Positions 44,507 through 53,251 of a stretch of 64,000 nucleotides of DNA are shown in pieces. How positions within the stretch are numbered: position 1 is the stretch's first letter; every line of letters starts with the position of its first letter. This DNA is from Flexivirga alba (lineage in GTDB: Bacteria > Actinomycetota > Actinomycetes > Actinomycetales > Dermatophilaceae). The stretch is taken from positions 310,001 through 374,000 of the forward strand of contig NZ_JBHSWH010000001.1 in NCBI RefSeq assembly GCF_042661025.1, given 5' to 3'. Under the pieces are notes generated by a model, which was not told where the DNA came from, made no database searches, and saw only the letters and a program-made list of their open reading frames with translations. A program made the position numbers and the translations under genes.

Positions 44507-44920
44507 ATGGAGATGCAACTGAGCATGGTCGTGCTCGAAGTCCGTGACGTGACCAGGTCCGTGGAGTTCTATCGGACGCTTGGCCTGGCGATGCCCGACC
44601 CGCGTACCGACCGGCCGGTGTCGATCCTGCGCATGAGCAGCGGAGTCAGCCTCGTCCTGACCGAGGACTTTGCGAGCACCAACGACCCGACCTGGAGCCG
44701 CCCGACCGGCGGTTATCAGCAGCTGATGGAGTTCTTCGCCGGCGAGGACGCCGAGGTCGACGCGATGTGGGAGAAGCTCACCGCCGCCGGTTACGAAGGT
44801 CGGATGGCGCCCACGCAGACCCAGGGCCCGTATGCCGCGATGGTCGACGACCCGGACGGCAACGTGGTGCTGCTGACGTCCGACGAGCCGGCGCGAATCT
44901 CCAACAAGGACAACGCATGA
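44507..44920 (+). CDS. VOC-family protein
   Basis: About 137 residues with the VOC fold: LSMVVLEVRDVTRSVEFYRTLGLAMPD at the start and TQGPYAAMVDDPDGNVVLLTSDEPA at the end. Two further in-frame ATGs follow within ten codons and no strong ribosome site marks one, so the start is approximate. Its stop overlaps the GNAT gene (ATGA), so the pair is translationally coupled, a frequent arrangement for small resistance or detoxification enzymes. Function unknown. Confidence 0.8.
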   Translation: MEMQLSMVVLEVRDVTRSVEFYRTLGLAMPDPRTDRPVSILRMSSGVSLVLTEDFASTNDPTWSRPTGGYQQLMEFFAGEDAEVDAMWEKLTAAGYEGRMAPTQTQGPYAAMVDDPDGNVVLLTSDEPARISNKDNA

Positions 44921-45942
44921 CGCTCCCCTCCGAGGCCACGGCCCGCCATACGCTGGACGAACTCCGCGGCATCAGCTGGCAGCCGTTCGGCAGGGAGGAC
45001 CTTCCCGCAATCGCCGCGTTCTACACCGAGTGCGAGGCGTATGACGAGAACCCCGAGCGCTCCTCGCTCGCCGATCTCGAGGAGTTCTGGGACTCGCCGC
45101 GGTCCGTGCCCGAGGAGGACACCCTCGTCGGACGCGAGGCGGACGGGCGCGTCGTCGCCACGGCCTGGGCCGGGTGCAACCGGGCGATCACCGAGCGTCG
45201 GGGTGTCCGCCTCGCCGGAGCGGTTCGACAGGACCGGCGCGGCGAGGGCATTGGCCGGGCGGTGCTGCAGTGGGAGCTGGCGCACGGCCTCGCCTGGGAC
45301 GATGCGACTCGCCGCCCGGGCTACGGTCCGCTGGTGATGCGGATGTTCGTGCCGACTGACCAGGCGGACGTGCGTGACCTGGCGACGCGGCACGAATTGC
45401 CCACGGAGCGCTACTTTTTCGAGATGTCGCGTCGCCTCGACGAGCCAATCGCGGTGCCGTCGATCGACGGCGTGCGGCTTGTCGACTGGGACGTCGCGCG
45501 CAACGACGAGGTCCATCAGGTGATGGACGAGGCGTTCCGGGAGCACTGGGGCCACACTGACGCGACGGCCGAGATGTGGCAGGAGGGTATCGACTCGCAC
45601 GGATTCCGTCCGGCGTGGACCGTGCTGGCGATCGATGACAACACCGATCGGGTGATCGGTGCCGCGATGAACTACGCCTGGGAGCAGGACTGGGAGCCGC
45701 AGGGCTACACCGAGGGCTACACGGACCAGTTGGGCGTGTTACGCAGCCACCGCGGACGCGGCATCGCGGTGGCGCTGCTGCGCGAATCCATGCGCCGTTT
45801 CAGCGAATCCGGCATGGACGCGGCCGGGCTCGGCGTCGACGCGGCCAACGCGTCCGGTGCGTTGCGCCTCTACGAGAACCTCGGCTATCAGCGCACGGCC
45901 AGCACCTGCGCGCACCAGTTCACCCGCCCGCAACCCGAATAG
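44917..45942 (+). CDS. Two-domain GNAT acetyltransferase
   Basis: A 341-residue protein with two GNAT halves. The N-terminal half has GAVRQDRRGEGIGRAVLQWELAHG and the C-terminal half has LGVLRSHRGRGIAVALLRESMRRFSESGMDAAGLGVDAANASGALRLYENLGYQ; both keep the R/Q-x-x-G-x-G acetyl-CoA loop. The layout is like MshD, but the MshD-specific HPEQGRM segment is absent and mshD itself is at 3459. Substrate unknown. Coupled to the VOC gene by a four-base overlap. Confidence 0.85.
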   Translation: MTLPSEATARHTLDELRGISWQPFGREDLPAIAAFYTECEAYDENPERSSLADLEEFWDSPRSVPEEDTLVGREADGRVVATAWAGCNRAITERRGVRLAGAVRQDRRGEGIGRAVLQWELAHGLAWDDATRRPGYGPLVMRMFVPTDQADVRDLATRHELPTERYFFEMSRRLDEPIAVPSIDGVRLVDWDVARNDEVHQVMDEAFREHWGHTDATAEMWQEGIDSHGFRPAWTVLAIDDNTDRVIGAAMNYAWEQDWEPQGYTEGYTDQLGVLRSHRGRGIAVALLRESMRRFSESGMDAAGLGVDAANASGALRLYENLGYQRTASTCAHQFTRPQPE

Positions 45943-45945
45943 CTT

Positions 45946-46299
45946 TCAGCCCGAACGAAGTCCGAGCTGGTCTGCGTCACCGACATACTTCTTGCCCCAG
46001 CTGCCGAGCTGATCGGCGATGTCGGCGAGCGCCATACCGGCTTCAGTGAGCTCGTAGGTGACACGCGGAGGCACCTCGGCATACACGGTGCGTATGACGA
46101 CCCCGTCCTCCTCGAGCGCGCGCAGCTGGCGGGTCAGGGTCTTGGCCGAGACTGAGCCGACCGCACGTTGCAACTCCCCGAATCGTTTTGCGCCGGAGGC
46201 AAGTTGGTAAACGGCTGTCAGCTTCCAGTCGCCACCGGCGACCGCGACTCCGACCTCGACCGGGCAGATCTCCAGTGCCCGGCGCACCGCAGCACGCAT
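45946..46299 (-). CDS. HxlR-family transcriptional regulator
   Basis: A 117-residue winged-helix regulator: CPVEVGVAVAGGDWKLTAVYQLASGAKRFGELQRAVGSVSAKTLTRQLRALEEDGVVIRTVY, the standard HxlR pattern starting with a redox-sensitive-type cysteine. ATG 46299 has AAGGGAACGAGG upstream. It is divergent from the quinone reductase at 46383, which it probably controls in response to electrophiles or quinones, as known for YodB/HxlR relatives. The start regions are 83 bases apart. Confidence 0.9.
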   Translation of the reverse strand: MRAAVRRALEICPVEVGVAVAGGDWKLTAVYQLASGAKRFGELQRAVGSVSAKTLTRQLRALEEDGVVIRTVYAEVPPRVTYELTEAGMALADIADQLGSWGKKYVGDADQLGLRSG

Positions 46300-46382
46300 G
46301 CCGACCTCGTTCCCTTGATGTCCATTAGTGACACGAATGACCGTACTACCCAAACTCGCACCATGCTCGTAGCGTTCTTCGT

Positions 46383-47156
46383 ATGCGAGCACTACTCATC
46401 TCTGCGGCTCCGTCCGCGCAGTCGCTGACCGACGACCTCACCCGCACCGCGAGCGCCGCGCTGCGTGGGCAAGAGCATGCCGTCGACGTGCTGAATCTCA
46501 ATGATTTGCAATGGGACGCGGTGGTTCGACCAACGGACTACGGCATCGCGGAGTTCGACCGGCCGGTGGGCGACCACGCGGTCGACGCCCGCTGCGAGGG
46601 GACCATCGACTCGCTCGTCGGGCAACACCAGCGCTTCGTCGAGCGCGCCGACCTGATCGTGCTGATCTTCCCCCTGTGGTGGGCGGGCATGCCGGCCGTC
46701 ATGAAGGGGTGGTTCGACCGCGTCTTCACGCAGGGCTTCGCCTATGGACTGCACGACGCCGCAGGCAATTCGCGCAAGTATGGCGACGGCGCCTTCGCCG
46801 GGAAACGCGGGCTCGTGATCACCACGACCGGCGACCGGGAGTCGGCCTTCGGCGAGCGCGGCCTCAACGGCAACATCCACGATCTGCTCTTCCCGATCAC
46901 CCACGGCATCCTCTGGTACACCGGCATCGCGCCGCTGGAGTCGCTGGCCATCCTCGGCGTCGACACGCCTACCTGGCCCGGCATCGAAGACGCCCGCGAT
47001 CAGGTCCGGCGGCGCCTGGCATCGCTCGACACCGAAGACCCGATCCCCTACCGGCGGATGCTCGAGGACTACGACTCCGACCGGCAACTGCGCGAGCAGC
47101 ACGCGACCGGGCGAACGGACCTGGCGATACACCTGCAGTCCGACCGCGCTTCGTAG
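46383..47156 (+). CDS. NQO1/MdaB-like NAD(P)H quinone oxidoreductase
   Basis: Flavodoxin-fold FAD or FMN enzyme of 257 residues. FPLWWAGMPAVMKGWFDRVFTQGFAYG (residues about 98-124) is the classical NQO1/modulator-of-drug-activity core, preceded by RALLISAAPSAQSLTDDL (phosphate loop). Two-electron reduction of quinones is the expected activity. Divergent from the HxlR gene. The GTATG at its start codon is one of the few not followed by NC. A 50-base dispersed repeat follows the stop. Confidence 0.88.
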   Translation: MRALLISAAPSAQSLTDDLTRTASAALRGQEHAVDVLNLNDLQWDAVVRPTDYGIAEFDRPVGDHAVDARCEGTIDSLVGQHQRFVERADLIVLIFPLWWAGMPAVMKGWFDRVFTQGFAYGLHDAAGNSRKYGDGAFAGKRGLVITTTGDRESAFGERGLNGNIHDLLFPITHGILWYTGIAPLESLAILGVDTPTWPGIEDARDQVRRRLASLDTEDPIPYRRMLEDYDSDRQLREQHATGRTDLAIHLQSDRAS

Positions 47157-47167
47157 TCCGGCTGGTC

Positions 47168-47216
47168 GGACCTCGAGACGCCTCCCCCGCTGCGCTCCTC
47201 CGGCTCCTCGGCCACC
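47168..47216 (+). repeat. Dispersed intergenic repeat, copy 2
   Basis: Begins GGACCTCGAGACGC and ends CTCCTCGGCCACC; related to copy 1 at 5082. The centre CCCGCTGCGCTCC is a typical purine/pyrimidine-biased spacer of these actinobacterial elements. It lies before treY. Confidence 0.55.
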
Positions 47217-47270
47217 ATGACGGCGGGAGGCACCACCGCGGGGACAACGCACCCAGGCATGATGGGTGCC

Positions 47271-49679
47271 ATGGCTCGTGACGTCACCAGCACCTACCGG
47301 CTGCAGCTGCACGCGGGGTTCACCTTCGCCGACGCTGCCACCCAACTGGACTACCTGGCGACGCTGGGTGTCTCCCACCTCTATCTGTCGCCGATCCTGC
47401 AGGCGGCGCCCGGCTCGATGCATGGGTATGACGTCGTCGACCACTCACGGATCAGCGAGGAGCTCGGTGGCCGTGCGGCGTTCGACGAGCTGGTCACTGC
47501 CGCGCACAGCCGCGGGCTCGGCATCGTCGTCGACGTCGTCCCCAACCACATGGCGATCCCGGCGCCCGAGTCACTGAATTCCCAACTGTGGGAACTGCTT
47601 CGGGACGGCCGCGACGCGAGCACTGCTTCGTGGTTCGACATCGACTGGAAGGCCGGCGGCGGTCGAATCGGGCTGCCGTGCCTCGGCAAACCGTTGGACG
47701 AGGTGCTGGCCGATGGCGAGATCACTCTCGACCGGTCCGGTGACGAGCCGGTGTTGCGCTACTTCGACCATTCGTGGCCGCTTGCGCTCGGCACGGACGG
47801 CACCGACGATGTCGCGGAACTCCTTGCCCGCCAGCACTATCGGCTCGCGCACTGGCGCGAGTCGGACAGCGTTCTCAACTACCGACGGTTCTTCGAGGTC
47901 GACACGCTCATCGCCATACGCGTGGAGGAGCCGGAGGTCTTCGACGCTTCGCATGCACTGCTGCTGGAGTTGAACGACAACGGCCTGATCGACGCCTTCC
48001 GCATCGACCACCCGGACGGCCTCGCCGACCCGATCGGGTACCTGAACCGACTGCGCGACAAGGCAGCCCGAGGAACCCCGGTCTGGGTAGAGAAGATCCT
48101 TGAGCCCGACGAGTCACTCCCGCGATCCTGGAAGTGCTCCGGCACCACGGGGTATGACGCGCTGCGCGTCATACAGTCCGCATTGACCGACCCAATGCCG
48201 GCAAGCACGTTGGCCTCGACGTGGGCCGCGACCGGTGGCGATCCCGACTACGCACACGCGGTCGAGGTCGCCAAGCGCCAGGTCATCGCACGGTCGCTGC
48301 AGCCCGAGGTGGAGCGACTGACCCGGAGAGCGCGGGAAGCACTCCCCGACCTCCCGACCGACAATCTGCGGGCCGCAGTCGTCGAATTGCTCGTCGCCAG
48401 TGACGTTTACCGCGTCTATGTCCGTCCGGCGCACAAGCCCACGGAGCACGAGCAGCAGCAGTTGCAAGCTGCTCACGAGCGCGCACTCGAAGCACGCCCG
48501 GACCTGCAGCAAGAGCTCGACGCCCTGTTACCGCTCGCGCTGCTCACCGACGACCGGCCCACGGCTATCGACTTCGGCGTGCGACTGCAGCAGACGTGGG
48601 GCCCGGTGATGGCCAAGAGCATCGAGGACACGACGTTCTACCGCTGGGGCGAATTCATCGCCATGAACGAAGTCGGCAGCGACCCGCACCTCGTCGCACA
48701 GTCCACGCCCAACGAGTTCCACGACTGGGCGAAGCAGCATCGGGGAGCCCGAGCGGGCACCATGACGACGCTGTCGACGCACGACACCAAACGCAGTGAG
48801 GACGTGCGTGCCCGGCTCATCGCCGTCAGCGGGGACCCGAAAGCGTGGCAAGTGATTTCGGATGCCACCCGCAAGGCTGCGAAGCGCGCCCGGGTCGACG
48901 GACGCACCGCCCACTTCGTGTGGCAGACCCTGCTCGGCACCGGGGAGATGCCCGACGAACGGCTCACCACCTACCTGCAGAAGGCTTTGCGTGAAGCCGC
49001 GCTGCAGACGTCCTGGCTCGACGTCAACGCCGACTATGAGCGGCGGGTCATCGACTTCGCACGCAGCATCGCTGCAGACGGTCCGGTCCGAGAAGCACTC
49101 GATGCGGCAGTTGCCGCCAACACCAACGCGATTCGTGCGATCACCCTCGGTGCAAAGTTGCTGCAGCTGACCATGCCGGGCATCCCGGACACCTATCAGG
49201 GCACCGAGCTGGTCGACCTCTCACTCGTCGATCCGGACAACCGGCGTCCGGTCGACTTCGAGCGACGCGCGGAGCTGCTGACCGCCGAGGAGGGCACCGG
49301 CTTGGACGCCGAGAAGCTGCACCTGGTCACGACTGCCCTGCACGTCCGACGCGATCACCCTCGCGTCTTCGGCAGCGAATCGTCATACCTGCCAGCGGTC
49401 TCCACCTCGGACCACCTCCTCGGGTTCAGCCGATCGGTGTCCCCCAGCCGCTTGTCCGGCGCGATCGGTCGCAACGGCCGGGAGACCTTCATGACGCTCG
49501 CCACGAGGGCACCGTCAGTGCTCGAACGGTCCGGCGGCTGGAAGAACGCAACCGTCGAGCTGCAGCGCGGCGAGTGGCACGATCACATCTCCGATGCCAC
49601 CCTGACCAGCGAGGGCAAGGTCGAGGTCGCCGAGTTGCTCGACGGCTGGCCGGTGGCCCTGCTGGAGAGGCTGTCGTGA
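47271..49679 (+). CDS. treY: Maltooligosyl trehalose synthase TreY
   Basis: Converts the reducing end of maltodextrins to an alpha,alpha-1,1-linked trehalosyl unit. The 802-residue protein has GH13 regions: SPILQAAPGSMHGYDVVDH, VVDVVPNHMA, FRIDHPDGLADP (catalytic Asp region), WVEKILEPDE (catalytic Glu) and the C-terminal TMPGIPDTYQGTELVDLSLVDPDNRRPVDF. ATG 47271 (MARDVTSTYRLQLHAGFTF) matches the usual TreY start. Its stop overlaps the treZ GTG. No treX is in the window, so debranching must come from elsewhere. Confidence 0.96.
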   Translation: MARDVTSTYRLQLHAGFTFADAATQLDYLATLGVSHLYLSPILQAAPGSMHGYDVVDHSRISEELGGRAAFDELVTAAHSRGLGIVVDVVPNHMAIPAPESLNSQLWELLRDGRDASTASWFDIDWKAGGGRIGLPCLGKPLDEVLADGEITLDRSGDEPVLRYFDHSWPLALGTDGTDDVAELLARQHYRLAHWRESDSVLNYRRFFEVDTLIAIRVEEPEVFDASHALLLELNDNGLIDAFRIDHPDGLADPIGYLNRLRDKAARGTPVWVEKILEPDESLPRSWKCSGTTGYDALRVIQSALTDPMPASTLASTWAATGGDPDYAHAVEVAKRQVIARSLQPEVERLTRRAREALPDLPTDNLRAAVVELLVASDVYRVYVRPAHKPTEHEQQQLQAAHERALEARPDLQQELDALLPLALLTDDRPTAIDFGVRLQQTWGPVMAKSIEDTTFYRWGEFIAMNEVGSDPHLVAQSTPNEFHDWAKQHRGARAGTMTTLSTHDTKRSEDVRARLIAVSGDPKAWQVISDATRKAAKRARVDGRTAHFVWQTLLGTGEMPDERLTTYLQKALREAALQTSWLDVNADYERRVIDFARSIAADGPVREALDAAVAANTNAIRAITLGAKLLQLTMPGIPDTYQGTELVDLSLVDPDNRRPVDFERRAELLTAEEGTGLDAEKLHLVTTALHVRRDHPRVFGSESSYLPAVSTSDHLLGFSRSVSPSRLSGAIGRNGRETFMTLATRAPSVLERSGGWKNATVELQRGEWHDHISDATLTSEGKVEVAELLDGWPVALLERLS

Positions 49680-51390
49680 CCGGATTCTCGGTATGGGCAC
49701 CGTTGGCCCGCAACAGCATCGAGCTCGCGCTCGACGACCGCAGTCTGCCGATGATGCGCGACGGAGACTGGTGGCACCTAACCACCGAGGCCGCTCCGGG
49801 CGACCGTTACGCGTTCCGCATCGACGGTGGTGATGAGCGCCCCGATCCACGGTCACTCGCTCAACCCGACGGTCCGCACGCACGCTCGGCAGTGGTCGAC
49901 CTGCGCGCACACGAGTGGCACGATGAGGATTGGGCGGGACGGCAGCTCGACGGCTCGGTGATCTACGAGCTGCACATCGGCACTTTCACTCCGGGGGCAC
50001 CTTCGATGCCGCCATCGGGAAGCTGGATCACCTTGCCGCACTGGGTGTTTCACTGATCGAGATCATGCCGATCGCCGCCTTCCCAGGCGAGCGTGGGTGG
50101 GGCTACGACGGGGTGGCGCCATACGCCGTGCATGAGGTGTATGGCGGTGCTGCCGCCTGCCAGCGGTTCGTCGACGCGTGCCACCAGCGCGGTCTCGGAG
50201 TCCTGCTCGATGTCGTCTACAACCATCTCGGACCGAGCGGCAACTACCTGCCGCAGTTCGCGCCGTATTTCACCGACCACTACGCCACGCCCTGGGGCAG
50301 TGCCATCAACCTGGACGGCGCAGGCAGTGACGAGGTGCGTCGCTACTTCCTCGACAACGCGCGAATGTGGTTGCGGGACTTCCATTTCGACGGCCTGCGA
50401 CTGGACGCGGTGCACGAGTTGCACGACGGACGGGCTGTGCACTTCCTGGAAGAGCTCGCCCATCACGTCGACGACCTGTCGGCCGAACTCGGCCGGCCGT
50501 TGACGCTCGTCGCCGAGTCGGACCGAAACGACCCGCGCACGGTGGTCCCGCGCGACGACTCCGGTGCCGGCCTCGGCCTGACGGGTCAGTGGGCGGACGA
50601 CATACATCACGCATTGCACGTCGCCCTGACCGGCGAAACCCAAGGCTATTACGCGGATTTCGCCGATCCGGCAGCGCTGGAGAAGGTCATGCACACGCCG
50701 TTCTTCCACGACGGCACGTGGTCCAGCTTCCGCGGCAGACATCACGGTCGACCCGTCGACCTCGACCGCACTCCGCCGTGGCGTTACGTGGCGTCGCTGC
50801 AGACGCATGACCAGGTCGGCAATCGCGCGACCGGGGAACGCCTTTCGCAGCTGATCAGTCCCGGACGTCTCGCCGGCGCGGCCGCGCTGCTGCTCACCAG
50901 CCCCTACACCCCGATGCTCTTCATGGGCGAGGAGTGGGGCGCGTCGACGCCGTGGCAATACTTCACCGATCACCAGGAGCCGGAGCTGGCGAAGGCAGTC
51001 TCCGATGGACGCGCCCGAGAGTTCTCCGCCCATGGTTGGTCGGTGAATGTCCCTGATCCCCAGTCGGTTTCGACGCTCAGAGACTCGACGCTCGATTGGT
51101 CCGAGGTGGCCAAGGGTCAGCACGCCGAGCTGTTCGACTGGTATGCCGCGCTGATCCGCCTCCGACGCGAGGTCCCGGCCTTCACCTTCGCCGACGCACC
51201 ACAGTTCTTCCGCAACGGCGCCACTATCCGGGTCCACCGCGGCGATTACGTCGTGCTGGTCAACCTCGGCTCGTACGACGCGGCGATGCCGGGGCACGTG
51301 GTGCTCGCCTTCGGCGCAGTCCGCGGTGGTGACACTGAACCGGTGACCGTCGGTGCCGAATCGGTCGCGATCCTGAAGACGTCCCGGTGA
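49676..51390 (+). CDS. treZ: Malto-oligosyltrehalose trehalohydrolase TreZ, frameshifted
   Basis: Releases trehalose from the TreY product. The start is a GTG overlapping the treY stop (FSVWAPLARNSIELAL). The first frame runs to VIYELHIGTFTPG and then fails; the next frame continues GTFDAAIGKLDHLAALGVSLIEIMPIAAFPGERGWGYDGVAPYAVHEVYGG, VVYNHLGPSGNY, FDGLRLDAVHEL, LVAESDRNDPR and LTSPYTPMLFMGEEWGAS, all TreZ features. One G is evidently missing from the G run at 49994-50000. With it restored the protein has about 571 residues, the normal length. Probably a sequencing error. Followed by a gene that starts on its stop (GTGA). Confidence 0.92.
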
Positions 51391-51863
51391 GTGCACCGCG
51401 CCTGCTGGTCCTGCATCATTCCCCGACGCCGCGACTGCGGTCCCTGCTGGACTCGGTGCTGGCCGGCACTCGGCACGAGGACCTGCCCGAGGTCGACATA
51501 CACGTCGTCGAAGCGCTGTCGGTGACGATCGATGACTTCCTGGCCGCCGACGGCTACCTGCTGGGCACCCCCGCCAACTTCGGCTACATGTCGGGCGCGA
51601 TGAAGCACGCCTTCGACTCCACGTATGACGACACCCGCGGCAAGGTGTCGCGCCGGCCCTTCTCGTTCTGGATCCACGGCCGCTCGGACACCACCGGTGC
51701 GCGGCGGTCGCTGGAATCCATCACGACCGGGCTCGAGTGGCGCCTCGCGGCCGAGCCGGTCGAGATCCTGCGCGTCGAGTCCGACGAGCAGCGCGAGGCG
51801 CTCACCGAACTCGGCGCCACCCTCGCCGCAGTCGTCGCGGAGGGCGGCCCGAAAATCGGGTGA
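51387..51863 (+). CDS. Flavodoxin-fold NAD(P)H-dependent oxidoreductase
   Basis: A 158-residue flavodoxin-like protein. RLLVLHHSPTPRLRSLLDSV is the FMN phosphate loop region and YLLGTPANFGYMSGAMKHAFDST is the second flavin loop, as in small FMN reductases. The GTG start overlaps the treZ stop, so it is coupled to trehalose genes, though no functional link is evident. Four bases separate it from the MFS gene, suggesting one long transcript from treY through menD. Confidence 0.8.
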   Translation: MSAPRLLVLHHSPTPRLRSLLDSVLAGTRHEDLPEVDIHVVEALSVTIDDFLAADGYLLGTPANFGYMSGAMKHAFDSTYDDTRGKVSRRPFSFWIHGRSDTTGARRSLESITTGLEWRLAAEPVEILRVESDEQREALTELGATLAAVVAEGGPKIG

Positions 51864-51866
51864 CGC

Positions 51867-53225
51867 GTGTCGGTGCGTCGTGGTCGACTGTCCGACGTGC
51901 CAAAACCGACGTTCGCCCGCCTCACGACGGGACTCGGCCAGCTGATTCCGCCGACGCCCCTGTCGCGTCGGTTGTCGCTGCAGTCCTTGCTTTTCGCGAC
52001 TGCCGAGGGCACCTTCCTGACCGGCAGCGCGGTCTTCTTCACCCAGGTCGTCGGGCTGTCCGCGGCCCAGGTCGGACTCGGCCTGACCATCGCCGGCGTG
52101 GTGTCGTTCCTGGTCGCCTACCCGGCCGGTCGGGTGGTCGACGTCCTCGGCCCGAAGCGGATGTGGTCCGCCGGTGCGTTGCTCGCGGCGCTGATGTTCG
52201 GGCTGTGGCCGTTCATGACCGGCTTCTCGGCATACCTGCTGATGGTGGTGGTCTTCGAGATCATCGAGAACGCCGCCGGCGCCGGCCGCAACGCTTACAT
52301 CCTGGATGTGATGCCGGAGCAGGAGCGGGTCCGCACGCAGGCCTACATGTATTCCGCGCTCAACGTCGGCTTCACCCTCGGTGCGATCATCGGCGGCATC
52401 GCGCTCGCCTTCGACAACCTCACCGTGCTGCGCTGGATGCCGTTGGTGACATTGGCAATTGGGCTGCTCAACGCCTTCTGGATCGCTCGGTTGCCGCGGG
52501 CCTCGCACGACGAACGCGCCGCAAAGCGGGACCGCAAGGTCAAACCTGTGCCGATCCCCGGCAAGGGCCCGCTGCGCAACTTCGGCTGGATGGGCGTCAG
52601 CTTCTGCAGCGGCACGATGTGGACCAACCAGGTGCTGCTCAACGTGGTCATTCCGCTGTGGCTGGTCGAAGCCACGGACTCGCCGCACTGGCTGCTGGCG
52701 TGGCTCTTCGGCACCAACACCGTGATGTGCATCTTCCTGCCGGCATACACGACTCGCGGCATACACACCCTGCAGGACGCACTCAAGGCCGTGCGCATCT
52801 CCGGCGCATTCTTCGTGCTCTCCTGCCTGATCACGATGGGCACGCACAGCACCTCGGGGCTGCTCACCGTCACGCTCGTCTGGCTCGGTCACGTCACCGT
52901 GACCGGCGCCGAGCTCGCCTTCTCGGCGAGCAGTTGGGCCTTCCAGGCCGAGCTGATGGACCCGCGTCGACGTGGTGAATACGGTGGAGTCCAGGAGGTG
53001 TTCGCCACGCTCGGGGGTCGATGGGCGCCTGCGGCATACACCTTCCTCGCGCTCAGTTGGCACGGTCCCGGGTGGCTGGTCATCGCGGCGATCGTCGTGC
53101 TGGCCACGGCCGGGATGCATCCGGCCGTCCGGGCGGCGGAGGCGTTCTTGGTGCGAGAAGTGCCTGCCGATGTCCTCGCACGAGACCGGCCGGCGCCCGA
53201 GGAGGCGGCAGCGACCGTCGGCTGA
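51867..53225 (+). CDS. MFS transporter
   Basis: A 452-residue major facilitator protein with 12 likely spans. After a basic cytoplasmic N-terminus the first spans read LLFATAEGTFLTGSAVFFTQVVGLSAAQVGLGLTIAG, and the inter-span loop after TM2 is AGRVVDVLGPKRMWSAG, the MFS G-x-x-x-D-R/K-x-G-R/K-type motif A (here GRVVDVLGPKR). A central cytoplasmic loop of about 35 residues is very basic (DERAAKRDRKVKPVP). GTG start. Drug or metabolite efflux is likely but substrate cannot be told. Confidence 0.85.
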   Translation: MSVRRGRLSDVPKPTFARLTTGLGQLIPPTPLSRRLSLQSLLFATAEGTFLTGSAVFFTQVVGLSAAQVGLGLTIAGVVSFLVAYPAGRVVDVLGPKRMWSAGALLAALMFGLWPFMTGFSAYLLMVVVFEIIENAAGAGRNAYILDVMPEQERVRTQAYMYSALNVGFTLGAIIGGIALAFDNLTVLRWMPLVTLAIGLLNAFWIARLPRASHDERAAKRDRKVKPVPIPGKGPLRNFGWMGVSFCSGTMWTNQVLLNVVIPLWLVEATDSPHWLLAWLFGTNTVMCIFLPAYTTRGIHTLQDALKAVRISGAFFVLSCLITMGTHSTSGLLTVTLVWLGHVTVTGAELAFSASSWAFQAELMDPRRRGEYGGVQEVFATLGGRWAPAAYTFLALSWHGPGWLVIAAIVVLATAGMHPAVRAAEAFLVREVPADVLARDRPAPEEAAATVG

Positions 53226-53251
53226 CGCCGGCGGTGCGGGAAGATGGTTCG

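Noticed and set aside
44917..45942. Second mycothiol synthase
   Set aside because: It is a two-domain GNAT protein but lacks the HPEQGRM segment seen in the mshD gene at 3459.
46300..46382. HxlR operator between the HxlR and quinone reductase genes
   Set aside because: A CATT...AATG symmetry exists but is weak and I could not define arms with confidence, though control by the regulator is likely.
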